This document shows, piece after piece, positions 26,101 through 36,000 of a stretch of 64,000 nucleotides of DNA. The DNA comes from Brachyhypopomus gauderio (lineage: Eukaryota > Chordata > Actinopteri > Gymnotiformes > Hypopomidae). A program made the translations under genes and the position numbers. The DNA is taken from assembly GCF_052324685.1 (NCBI RefSeq), contig NC_135211.1, forward strand, positions 12,712,913-12,776,912, in the 5' to 3' direction. How positions within the stretch are numbered: the first letter of the stretch is position 1; each line of letters opens with the position of its first letter. Below the pieces are notes generated by a model. The model made no database searches and was not told the origin of the DNA. It worked only from the letters and a program-made list of their open reading frames with translations.

Positions 26101-28406
26101 CAGACTTTACACCACATTCTTATTGTTCTCATATTGCTGTACGTCCATGGAAGCTTGCCTCTATATTCACTTACTCATTTTTACCGCCAGACGGTTTTTC
26201 TTGGCAGCATGTGATGTGCCGTCGCTAGAGGACAAGTTCAACGTTGACCAGTACTCTGACCTGGTCACTGTGAGCAAGCCAGTTATCTACATCTCCATCG
26301 GCGAGATCATCAATACTCACACGGTCCGTATCTATCCCCACCGAGGTGGTCTCGTCCGCTTGTTACCAGCGTGATGTTTTCATGACTTAATGAGTATTAT
26401 CTCCCCCACCTTTCCCTATACCTTGCAGCTTTTACTGGATCACCAGGATGCTATAGCTCCTGAGCACAACGACCCGCTTCATGAGCTGCTAGAGGATTTG
26501 GGAGAAGTGCCTACCATAGAGTCTCTGATAGGTGAGTCACTGGAGACAGCTTGTGAGGACGGCGTATAAATGGTGCGTACGGTAGCCAGGATGAGCTGCT
26601 ACAATGCTGTACTTGCAGGTGAGAGCCCACTGCCTGCTGATGACCCCAGTAAGGAAATGATGGGGAAGACCGAGGTCTCCCTCACCCTTACCAACAAGTT
26701 TGACGTCCCCGGGGAAGCCAACGCTGAAATGGATGCCAAGAGTCTCCTCCTAAAGTAAATAAAAGTTTTTCCTCTCTAGCTCGAGTGAATCTAACAGCAT
26801 TACGGAACATTGTTTTCATACTGTTTGGGGAGTAGATTAATGCTGTAGAACAATCTACCTTTCAGCACCAAGAGACTCATTGTGGACGTGATCCGGTTCC
26901 AACCTGGAGAAACGCTCTCCGAAATCCTAGAATCGTCTTCAACACCAGAACAGGTGAACAGCAGGAGGGAACTTGCCGGTGTGGAGTGAGGAAAAAGCCC
27001 ATTTGTTCAACAGTGCCATTGCGTGTGCCCTTTACTGACTCCCCCATTCATTTATGTCCTTCAGGAGGCAGAGTACCAGCGGGCCATGCAGAGGCGAGCC
27101 CAACGCGACGCCAAGACCCCCGAGAAGATGAAGCAGGCCAAGCCGGTGGTGGATGACAGCCTCACTCTACAGGGCAAGAAGGAGAAGATCAAGAGCAACC
27201 TGCAGAGGCTGGCAGAGTTGGGCAAAGTCCACCCAGAAAACAGATACCAGGATCTCATTAATGACATCTCCAAGGTAACCCTAAATTATTTCACAAATCA
27301 GTGAACATGAATGATGAAATATAGATGGATGTGAAAGATTTGCTCTACCAGATTTAGCAGAAATTGAAGCGGTGCAGTGTCCGTATTGCGTCTGTAATAT
27401 AACCTCACACACTGGCTGTGTCGGCGTGCTCATCTGCAAATGTCTTATTTGTACAGGACATCAGAAACCAGAGGAGGTATCGGCAGCGAAGGAAGGCGGA
27501 GCTTGTGAAGCTTCAGCAGACCAACGCGGCCCTCAACTCTAAGACCAGCTTCTACAATGTGCAGATAGACTACTACAACCAGTACATCAAGACCTGCATG
27601 GACAATCTAGCCAGCAAGGGCAAGTGAGTAGGATATCCATCTGTGGGGCCCTCCGCAATGCAGTCTTTACAGTTGCAGTCTGAATGTAGGCTCAGGAGGG
27701 TGTGATTCTTCATCCTCATAGCTGCTGCATGTTGTGATGTGTATGTATATATTTTTTCCACTGCACAGGGTATCGAAGAAGCCTGGAGACCACAAGGCCA
27801 AAAAGAGCAAGCAGGTGTCCCAGAAATACACTGCTGCACGGCTGCATGAGAAGGGAGTCCTCATCGGCATCGATGACCTACAGGCAAATCAGTGAGTTTG
27901 GTGTACATGTTTTTGGTAATTAAAGATTGCAGAACAAAAACAATACCTGAGGATGTTTTCTGATATGTGACATTTTCCCCCAATATTTCACAGGTATAAG
28001 AATGTAATTTTTGAGATCTCTCCATCTGAGGCTGTGGGAGTGTTTGACATAAAGGCCAAGCTTATGGGAGTCCATTTGGAGACGTTAATGTTAGAATACC
28101 AGGTAAAAGTTGGTTGATCTCTCTCACCATTTGCTGTACCTTACCTAATATATCTGCGTCGCAACACTCGCATGCTGTTATTCTCTGCTAATTTCATAAC
28201 TCCATTACACCATATTTGCTTGTGTTTTATTATAAAGCTCATCATTTGCACTGCAGAATTTAAAATGCACTTGTGGTTTTTTTCAATTACAGGATCTTCT
28301 GCAGTTACAGTACGAGGGCGTGGCAGTCATGAAGCTCTTCGACCGAGCCACAGTTAACGTCAACCTGCTCATTTTCTTGCTTAATAAGAAATTTTATGGC
28401 AAGTAG
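3118..28406 (+). CDS. iqgap1: IQGAP1, Ras GTPase-activating-like scaffold protein, 37 coding exons, complete
   Basis: IQGAP1 is a large cytoplasmic scaffold that binds F-actin, calmodulin, active Cdc42/Rac1 and MAPK components at the cell cortex. It shapes cytoskeleton and adhesion. It has a GAP-related fold but is not a functional Ras GAP. The 37 exons (coordinates in the following entries) join with correct phase at every junction to give 1655 residues, against 1657 in human IQGAP1. Domain order is calponin homology, IQGAP repeats, WW, four IQ motifs, GAP-related domain, RasGAP C-terminus. The start at 3118 opens MSTSDETEGLRPRYG, resembling the human N-terminus. Near-identity to IQGAP1 in the GAP-related part and the neighbouring CRTC3 gene (as at human 15q26.1) favour IQGAP1 over IQGAP2 or IQGAP3. 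No frameshift or missing exon was found. The first non-coding exon, if there is one, was not identified. Confidence 0.95.
3164..5365 (+). other. IQGAP1 intron 1
   Basis: 2.2 kb with no exon seen. It holds a (CT)n run near 3992-4019, a 19-nt G run at about 4744-4762, a C run at about 4953-4975 and a shorter C run near 5237-5249. One copy of a dispersed repeat shared with 29.96-30.03 kb lies at about 4170-4270. Confidence 0.75.
5469..13549 (+). other. IQGAP1 intron 2 (8.1 kb)
   Basis: The largest intron of the gene. It holds (CA)n at about 5983-6021 and 11271-11311, (CT)n-rich DNA at 9000-9105, (TG)n at about 11115-11135 and 12188-12229, and G or C homopolymers near 8611-8626, 9327-9347 and 13498-13509. 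Long first introns often carry enhancers, but nothing identifies one here. Open frames of 60-210 codons in it lie on CT/GA repeats or lack any recognisable protein. Confidence 0.7.
13550..15974 (+). CDS. iqgap1: IQGAP1 exons 3-7 (calponin homology domain)
   Basis: Exons are 13550-13706, 13823-13900, 14272-14348, 15319-15386 and 15861-15974. They encode the rest of the calponin homology domain (about residues 42-157). Its landmarks are TTELEEGLRNGVYLAKLGNF, HTDNVIQWLNAM, FYPETTDIYDRKNMPRCIYC and LFKLGLAPQI. This domain binds F-actin in IQGAP proteins. Exon 7 ends with the ELSVDEAA segment that begins the helical repeat region. Confidence 0.95.
13901..14271 (+). other. IQGAP1 intron 4
   Basis: 371 nt of unique sequence with normal GT-AG ends and a pyrimidine-rich acceptor. 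Nothing else is recognised. Confidence 0.7.
14349..15860 (+). other. IQGAP1 introns 5 and 6 (around exon 6)
   Basis: Intron 5 is 14349-15318 and intron 6 is 15387-15860, with exon 6 between them. Intron 5 has a G-rich stretch at 15061-15090. The 165-codon minus-strand open frame here is proline-rich because of that G-rich run and is not supported as a gene. Confidence 0.65.
16168..21866 (+). CDS. iqgap1: IQGAP1 exons 8-17 (IQGAP-specific helical repeats)
   Basis: Exons are 16168-16346, 16437-16524, 16609-16772, 16929-17013, 17197-17360, 17454-17614, 18341-18465, 18555-18718, 21497-21587 and 21699-21866. They encode about residues 215-677. The recurring pattern is an INxAIDxGD or INEALDEGD helix followed by ALxxPxAxL, the IQGAP repeat that mediates dimerisation and protein binding. 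Exon 12 (17197-17360) is preceded by a TG run instead of a normal pyrimidine tract. Exons 10, 12 and 15 are each exactly 164 nt with the same phases, as expected from internal repeat duplication. Confidence 0.95.
17153..17190 (+). repeat. (TG)19 immediately before IQGAP1 exon 12 acceptor
   Basis: A perfect 38-nt TG run is followed by GCTCAG and then exon 12 at 17197. It occupies the place of the polypyrimidine tract, so half of its bases are purines. UG repeats in RNA are bound by TDP-43 and CELF proteins. Confidence 0.9.
17615..18340 (+). other. IQGAP1 intron 13
   Basis: 726 nt of unique sequence between exons 13 and 14. No additional exon, repeat array or known element is seen. Confidence 0.6.
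18719..21496 (+). other. IQGAP1 intron 15
   Basis: 2.8 kb. It contains several T-rich runs (near 18888, 19502 and 19905) and a C run near 19052. A CTCF-like core on the minus strand with one mismatch lies at about 21103-21114. No exon is recognised. Confidence 0.6.
21995..22137 (+). CDS. iqgap1: IQGAP1 exon 18 (WW domain)
   Basis: This single exon encodes residues 678-725 and contains the WW domain. The signature residues are Trp684, Trp688, the aromatic triplet YYF, Trp706 and the EEPP stretch at 707-710. WW domains bind proline-rich partners, and the IQGAP1 WW domain has been implicated in ERK binding. Confidence 0.95.
22242..23110 (+). CDS. iqgap1: IQGAP1 exons 19-22 (four IQ motifs)
   Basis: Exons are 22242-22412, 22588-22671, 22796-22867 and 23041-23110, residues 726-858. 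Four IQ motifs are visible, one ending in each exon: LQARCRGFLVRR, IQAHWKGFKERK, IQSMVRMQQARKKYRDRL and IQAFIRANKARDDYKTL. IQ motifs bind calmodulin and myosin light chains and couple IQGAP1 to calcium. Confidence 0.95.
23303..26323 (+). CDS. iqgap1: IQGAP1 exons 23-29 (coiled region and GAP-related domain)
   Basis: Exons are 23303-23667, 23755-23918, 24018-24242, 24541-24681, 24940-25024, 25837-26069 and 26191-26323, residues 858-1306. The GAP-related domain, about residues 1002-1235 by comparison with human, binds Cdc42-GTP and Rac1-GTP. The RasGAP-like signature YYRYMNPAIVAPDAF begins near residue 1191 in exon 28. IQGAPs are known to lack the catalytic arginine finger. Exon 25 uses a weak donor, GTTGGA, at 24243. 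Confidence 0.95.
25025..25836 (+). other. IQGAP1 intron 27
   Basis: 812 nt, C/T-rich in the middle. Two near-identical GC-box-like units (GACCCCGCCCCCTCT) lie at 25401-25436 and a short (CA)n at 25621-25638. A pseudo-exon with a good donor at 25607 was considered and rejected on phase. Confidence 0.6.
26429..28406 (+). CDS. iqgap1: IQGAP1 exons 30-37 (RasGAP C-terminal domain and stop)
   Basis: Exons are 26429-26531, 26619-26754, 26866-26953, 27065-27274, 27457-27623, 27769-27891, 27994-28102 and 28293-28406, residues 1307-1655. They contain the EIINTHTLLLDHQDAIAPEH junction and the basic, helical RasGAP C-terminus (about 1450-1580, with RNQRRYRQRRKAELVKLQQ). The end is LIFLLNKKFYGK before TAG. 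In mammals this end binds E-cadherin, beta-catenin and CLIP-170. Confidence 0.95.
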
Positions 28407-29025
28407 AGACTCTGGGCTTTACAGACTGTTGCATACCAAGATATGCCCACACCACATGATGTCGGTCCCCTGCAGTCCTGTTACCATTCCTGCACTACTT
28501 GGGGCGTACTGTTTGGGCCTCCACCTCAGTATTTCCCTTCATGTACATTTATAAGGGCACCATATAAGTCTCGTGTTTCCGTAACTGTTTTTAATTGTGA
28601 TTTGTTCCAAATTGGTTAATGGTAAAAATGTATCTGCATTCATTAGCTTTGCACTCTTGCAAACTGTGCTTGCATGAGCTTTAAATACTATGTATATGTA
28701 AAGAAAATGTGTTTGTTGTTTTTTTGCCTTTAAATTGTATGCTTTAGGAAACCAGAACGTGCTTGTCCGTGTACTTAATCGTATAGGAAGTGTGCAAAAG
28801 TATAATTAAACATCCTCACCCATCAAATGTCCAAATACATATAGGAGGGATCTTGACACCGATGAAATCCAAGTTGTAATATCTTGTCACAATTGATAAA
28901 TTATTGGGAAAAACTTTATATTTCCCTCTCAGCTCTTGAATACTGTATGCTGGATGGATTTTAAGTCTCATTTCTGAGCTGTTATTCATTTATGCTTTGT
29001 CTCTTTCACTTTTTGCATTGTGATG
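28407..29025 (+). other. IQGAP1 3'UTR
   Basis: AT-rich non-coding sequence following the TAG at 28404-28406 and running to the first canonical poly(A) signal. No open frame of note. Confidence 0.65.
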
Positions 29026-29031
29026 AATAAA
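29026..29031 (+). terminator. Likely IQGAP1 poly(A) signal
   Basis: The first AATAAA after the IQGAP1 stop codon, 620 nt downstream, with a GT/T-rich stretch about 15-30 nt after it. Further AATAAA signals at 29494, 29879 and 29891 could be used for a longer 3'UTR of about 1.5 kb. Confidence 0.6.
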
Positions 29032-31500
29032 CTGGTATGAATGATGTGCTCTTTCCATTTTAACAGGGCTCTTAAATTCCTGCTGCTGTATGATGTCTAA
29101 GAGCAAACAAGGCCTTCATGTGGCCCAGTACTAGGTTTTGAATTCAACATGCAATTGTTGGGAATAGAAGGGAAGCATAAACAAAACAAAAAAAAACAAA
29201 TCGACTTGGGTTTTCTTACACAAATGTATATTGGTCACATGTTATGGCCTCAGATTACTCATACATTTGATATGTGCCCTTCAATACTAATCAAAATCAG
29301 CAGTTTTTCACTAATGTTTTCTGTAATTTGCCATGTAGTATATACAGTATATAGTGTGTTTGATGCCCACATTCAGGTGTAAAAAATTAATTGTTTAAAG
29401 TTACCTACAGGTGTGTTGCTGTTTTGCCAAAGAATATTTGGTGATAAATATCCCCAGCAGAAAAAAAGACCAGGAATAGAACATTAATATGAAAATAAAT
29501 GATTAAGTGCCAACAACCTCCTTTTAATTTTACTCCATGGTTTTCTATACACCATCTGTTTGCTGCATTCAGAATGCCACGGGGCTACATTGCTGCTAGC
29601 TACATCTCGTGAAACTTCAACTCTGACCAATGTCTGGTGATCAGACATTACAAGAGAAATTTTCCATAACACAAAAACATACATTTGTTATGTACGTTTA
29701 TGTTAGTTCTACCAAGCTCATGAGAGTTATGAAAATGTCTAATGAAAGACAATACGTCTCCAGCAATAGTCCTGGTAAAGAAGTGCCACACATTAGTCAA
29801 CTGACAAAGATGTATATATGTCCATATCTGCAAATTCTCAAAATTGTTTCTCCACTATAATATAATAATATAAAAAAAAATAAAGTCAATAATAAACTTT
29901 TTTTCTGTAAAGTGCAGCTCATATAGGACCTCAAATTAACCAGTTTGTACTCTACAGAGCAGGTCTCCCACATGTTTAAAACACAGTACAGGATCTCTAA
30001 AACACCCTAGGCTGTTTCATGATGTGAAGAACAATCTTTGAATAAATAACTTCTCACTCATTCCTTTATGTAGAGGCAGATTTGCCTTATCAAGCTCTGG
30101 CCACATTCAGATTTAAAATGGGTGGATCTCATACTGACTTGATGCACAATGCGGACTTTCTGAATTGCTTTGAAGAATACAAATCCATAATCACAATAAA
30201 GAGCAAGACCACTCACTGCCCCTGAAATATCACTGATGTCACATTAAATTATTTTAATAATTAAGACTTATTCCTCACTGCAGTTGCAGTCTATAGTAGT
30301 TTTCTTAAACTGCAGTTGTGTGCAATGCTGGTCAGCATTCACACAAGATCTAATGCAAGCTATTGAGTGGACGCCATGAAAACACGAGTCATATAAAGTA
30401 ACACAAAACAATACAAGTAACAGTAAAAACAATAAAAATTGTGATTTGCAGACTGTGTCACAGTAAGCACCATTCTGCTATTGGTGGCATGTGTGACTTG
30501 AGAAGCTTACACAGAGAGGGAACATTTTTATCACAATGTAGGAAGTTGAATCAACGCTTCTCCCATCAATCACGTCTTGTCATGATTTTGTGGTGAGTAG
30601 AGCCTTCTAGTTGACTGATTATCTGAGAGCAGCAGATAAATATGGATATGTCAGAATTCCCTTATGTGTGTGAGTGCTACCAGTGTTTCATTGATTTTTA
30701 CTGAAAACCATCAATAATGTGGAAGTAACCTGTTCAGAAAGATTCTAAAATGTAGCTTGTTTAACTTAACAAGATAACAGAAGCTACTTAGTGTTAGTTA
30801 TCTTGAGGTCAATATTGGCTACAGAAAATGTTTGGAAGCATCAACCAGATATCTTCTTTTTACCCGTAAAATATAGGGTTAGAAAAGTGACACATTGCAG
30901 GATTATATTGCAGGGCATTCTGGATGAAGTGCAGCCCCTTGACCCACACACATGATTATTGTGTAGGGACCCTGTGAAATGGCATACAGATTATGACTTG
31001 GCTTCAAGAGTCACGTTTGTAACTGTCTTCAATTTGCATTGTTGGCAACACAGATGTATTAAACTTAAAACAGAAGATGGGTCAGGTGAAATGATGTCTG
31101 TCACACAGTGGTCCTGGAAACCCATGCTGTGGGGACACATATTTTTGTCTTCCCCACTATCACATTCACCTTCCGCACCTCAAATTTAGGAAACATTTAT
31201 GTCTAAAGGCAGATAGAAACACAGGATTTTTTTTATGTATTTGTTGAAGGACCACAACGAACATCTATCCCATTTTCAAGTAAAATAGCTTATAAACGTA
31301 TGTCTTAAAACAGATTAGCCTATGTAATATTCTACTTCTCCCACAATAAAGGGAGCTTCTGCATAAGATCTACCTGACACGTTTTGCTTATGAAGTTTGG
31401 CGGCTCGTATCCCTTTAAGTGAACCTGACTGCCGTCTTGTGGACAAAGTTTTAAAAAACTGACTCACAGTTTTGAGCAAGCTTGTGTGTTTTTTTTTCCC
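29032..31500. other. IQGAP1-CRTC3 spacer
   Basis: AT-rich sequence with no recognised exon. A dispersed repeat copy spans about 29958-30060 and shares a 21-bp exact match with intron 1 of IQGAP1. Additional AATAAA motifs near 29494-29896 may belong to a longer IQGAP1 transcript. Confidence 0.55.
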
Positions 31501-33012
31501 TGCTGTTTTCACTCTTGGCGAGGTATCAGAGTAAACCAAACAGGCGCTTGGAAGAGGATTCAGCATCTTGTAAATTAGCTGTACTTACAAACGGATACGG
31601 AGTGATGGACGAGAGGAGGACCGCACTACCAAGGAGAGTACACGCTGCCTTTTTCAAATGACCAGATTTGACAACTGCGACTCCCGAATAATTGACACTT
31701 GAACATTTTTTTTTGTTTTGTTTTCAGTGTCGAGCTGCGGCCACAGCCACATAACTAGCATAACTAACCAGCTATAAGTCAGTGAGAGTCTTGTTGAGTT
31801 TAAGGTGCAGCCATGACAGAAAGTCAGCGCTGTTTGCTTGTTTATGAGGTTTGAACACGTAGCTAATATATTCTGTTACGTGAGTTTGACCACTTGTTGA
31901 AATTTCGCGAAAAAAAAAAGTTTAGTTACAAATTTCCAACTTAAAACTGCACGGAAACTGGTGAAATAATCACCAGAAATGTGTTGTTTTCGCTAGTCTG
32001 TGAGCGATTTATTGGCGTGGCACAGCAGATACAAATGTTTGAATTATTTGCGGGCTAACGTGGCTAGTTAGCTCGGATAGCCACCCAAGATCTCAGAGGA
32101 GGAAGGACTTCAGATTCTCCCAGATATTGATTACTGGGTCGGGGGCGCCTGCTAGTTCGCCTAGCTTGGGAATTAGCCGTCAAGGCACCCAGCAGCTGGC
32201 TGACATGTTTTAACTAAACGGGAAAACCCCTCGCTGGCTCGTTTGCTTAAAAAACAAAGTCAAGCAAAAGCATTTGAATCCATAATTTAACCAAACTGGT
32301 ATCGCGCTTTATTTTAAACTGGAGTGGCGAGTTGGCTGGCTGTCAAGTTCAGCTAACTGCATTTAGCTAAGCTAAGCTAAGCCTTGCTACCTGTGCTTAT
32401 TGACGTTCACAGAAGCTGTTTAGCTATAAAAAATGTATCCTTTGTCGCTACATTGTACATAAATGCGAGTAAACGTTTAAAAAGTCTTGGTCCCCGTGAT
32501 GAAAAGCGCACTGGCCCCCGCGTAAGCTCGCTAGCTAAGTGGGCTGAGGGGGTTTTATCCAGCGAGTTAGCCTGGCTAGCTGGCGACGCCTCTCCAGTGA
32601 AGTTTCCTCAGGAAGCCGCTCGTATGAAGTGCATATGAGAACTTTTATTTAGGACATACTAATGAGACACTTTCAACTGTATGCTAACATTTATTTCCAC
32701 ACGAGAACACGCCCGTGTTGACTAGATTTATACCACTTTTTTGTTTTGTTTTGTGTTTTTTTTCCGGAAGGCTGGAGTTTTGACAGCTCCCTCTCTCACC
32801 AAGTATCCAGCTATCCTCCCAACTCTCCCAACTCTCCCAACTGGCACTTTTAACAGTTTTAAAATGGTCCGCGCCACACGCTCACGACAAACGTCCAACA
32901 CGGGAGGACGGCTGAAGTACTTCTGATACTCGGCTGCGAACAACTGCTACATTTTATTTTTGTTTGTTTTCCCCGTGAAGTCGGACTCTTAAAAAACTCT
33001 TGCGGCCCCGCC
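31500..33012 (+). promoter_or_regulatory. CRTC3 upstream region and probable 5'UTR
   Basis: The sequence before the CRTC3 start codon has more CpG than the spacer to its left and contains short tandem motifs: AGCTA units near 32352-32382 and three CTCCCAA units at 32815-32842. It is assigned as promoter/5'UTR by position only. A transcription start cannot be fixed. Confidence 0.35.
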
Positions 33013-36000
33013 ATGTCCGGATCCCCGGGCTCGAGTGCTTCCAACCCCAGGAAGTTCAGCGAGAAGATAGCGCTGCACAACCAGAAACAAGCCGAGGAAA
33101 CGCGGGCCTTCGAGCAGCTCATGACGGACCTTACCGTCTCAAGGGTATACAGCTCCACATTTTAATACACATGCTCTTAGTCCCTGTGGTCTGACAGAAA
33201 GTGAGGTGCACCGTGATGATGGAAGTTCATTGCATTTCCACCCCCGATACCGCATTATTGTATTATTTAGTAGCTTGTGACAAGCAGGCTGTCAGCACGT
33301 ATGCAGTCGGTGGTTGGGTAGTTGTCAAATACTGCTGTCTGTTATATTCAAGATGTCATTTAAATGTACCTGTGAAGAGCTTTTACATTTCATCTACGAG
33401 TTCTTGGATGTTCACCATTATTTGTCCAGTGTTTGCTTGGCAAGAGAAACCGACTCCTGTGTCTTACAAATATTGATTTTATAGAAGTGAACCAGTGACT
33501 ATTTAATCCTGTTATTTTACTGTCTAGATAAATTGTACTTTTCCGTTTTGCACACACATCTCGTGTTTTTATAAATGCACAACTTGATACATTGATCACT
33601 TGCTCATTGCTCACTGCGTGGCAGTTTCTTTTTTTGGTTAAAAGACAATGAATTAGTTAATAATGGAAACTCATGATTTTGCTCCAAGTGTAAAAATAAT
33701 ATGCATGTATGTCGTCTTGTATGTGTAAACACTTCAGCCAAATTCAGTGGAAGTGTTGTGAATAGTGATGCTAGTCTCGGAGGAAAAGCTTGTGTCTGTT
33801 GAGGATCAGTGAGACCATCAGGCCTCTAGCACTTAACCGACCTCCTTAGTCCCAACCATCACTGTCAGCTCCAACAGTGATTGTAAGGACTATTCTTATA
33901 CTGCATCTTGTGCTGTATGTTATTGAGTCGTTCATATCCTCTGAATCTTTATTTATCCTTTAATAAGGATGTTTTTCCCATGCTGTGATTAAACTAGCAA
34001 CCGTTTGCTATTGTGACAGATTATCCCTTGAGTCCCTTTACATTCAAGATTTCCTCCTAAATGTAATCTATACTGTTTCTTTGAGTGAAGCATGGCACTG
34101 CAGGCAAGCTGTGTCTCTAAATTGTCCCAAATTTAGCACAAAACAACTCCACAGAAACATGCAAGAACCCTTACATGTTAGAATCAGTTTTTGTCTTGTT
34201 TTAGTGGTGCGTGGTTATTGTGTACCTTGAGATGTCACCCAGTGTATTGATGCAGGATAGAATACAGAAGTGGAGTAGAATTAGGGCCTAGTGTAATTTC
34301 AGTTGGGTATAACGTTCGGTGTTTTGGTGAAGATGGTTACTGAGCTCAATCTGAAGCCCTGGAACTGAAGTACTCTGAACTCTGTTTAATTTATACACTG
34401 ACTTTTGCAAATAGTTTTGTCTTTGGACTTAATAATAGATGATGGCTGATGTGCTAGGTATCTGCCTCATTTAGCTGTTGTTAGGTAATGTGTTTCAGTT
34501 GATCTGTGTTGTATGGTGCTTTAACATGATAGGACCAAATCCATCCACATCAATTATCAAGTTCTTTGTGCTAATCCTAGCCCACATAAACTGTTAATAT
34601 ATGCTGAAAATATGCATGCAGAGCAATCTACAAAAAGTTAAAAAAACAACAACAAAAAGAGGGAACTGTATTAGTAATGAAGGCCCTAATGGAATGTTGT
34701 AGAGTGGTTCGGTTTTATGCCTGTTTTCAGGTGTCAATACTTTGTTTTCCATCGCTTAGAAGTGGGCTTGTGATGATCAGTTTTCTGAATTGTTTTAGTA
34801 CAGTATTGGTGTCCTTGATTAACCGAGAGGACTAATAACTCCGCATATATGGTTGATCCAGGTGTTCTTCATCGAAAGGCAGAATCACATTTTAGACATT
34901 TTAAGAGTAAGTCACATCTCTTAACAATCAGTCCATCACTTTAGCTATACTACTTATATTAAAGCATATTTATTTTGGGTACTGGACTCAACCTACAATT
35001 CTGAAACTCATTAAAACTATCCACAGCAAAATGGCTGAATAACAATGACCATGTCTCATTCCTGGTTTGTAAAGAATGACACCCAAGTGTATGTGTTTAC
35101 TGCTTTATTGGAAGCCCACTGTATTTGCTGAAACAGTCTTTATTGATAATATTAAATGAGGTTGGTCTTTGAGATTCAAATTTTGTCCTTTTGGTTGGTG
35201 CGAGGAAGGAGCACATGCCAATTTGCTTATTCCTGATCAGAATTGATTTACATGTTTATGCCAGACTCCATACAAAACGCACTTTGTGCTGGACCCGAGC
35301 CAGACCGTGCCTTAAACTGAAAAAAATTCACCCCTTTTCCAGAAATTCTCCCCTCAACACGTGCGCTGGCTTATGAAGCATGCTGGTTATTTCACAAGCG
35401 TCTGCCACACAAGCTCCCACACACAAGCTCCTCGTATAAAACTTGTTTATGTAAAGTCACTCATTCCCTCGGCCTCTCTGCTTTTTAAAGGTGCAGTTTC
35501 AGAAGATCCAGCAGCTGCGTCTGTCCCAGAACCGTGCCCAGTACTACGGTGGCTCCTTGCCCAACGTGAACCAGATCGGCCATGCCACCACCGACTTCCA
35601 GGTACACGATCTGTGCTCCTTTGCTTACCTGAACCTGGTCTTGCTAAGATATGCTTATGTAGGAGAAGATAAGCCCCGGGCCCCGTCTTCTCTGCAAGAT
35701 CCACATAAACGTGGTTTAGAGATGGTAATTGCAAGCTTTGTCCATGTAAAGAATCAAAGTTGTGGGTTTTTGTTTTTTTGGTTCTCTTCACTCGGACTTT
35801 GCTTGCCTACTTGTTCAGTAGAAGGTGAAGCTTAGTACTAAACTTGATATGTCTGTGTGCTCCAGGAGCTGAACAACTGTATCTGTATTTAGGTCCCCTT
35901 CCCCCCTCCCCAGTGAGAATAGTGTTGTCTATCTCCAGGTGAAACTGCTCTTGTTGTTCTGAATAAAGGTTCTTTTGAGCCATTGGGCAGTGATCCCTAG

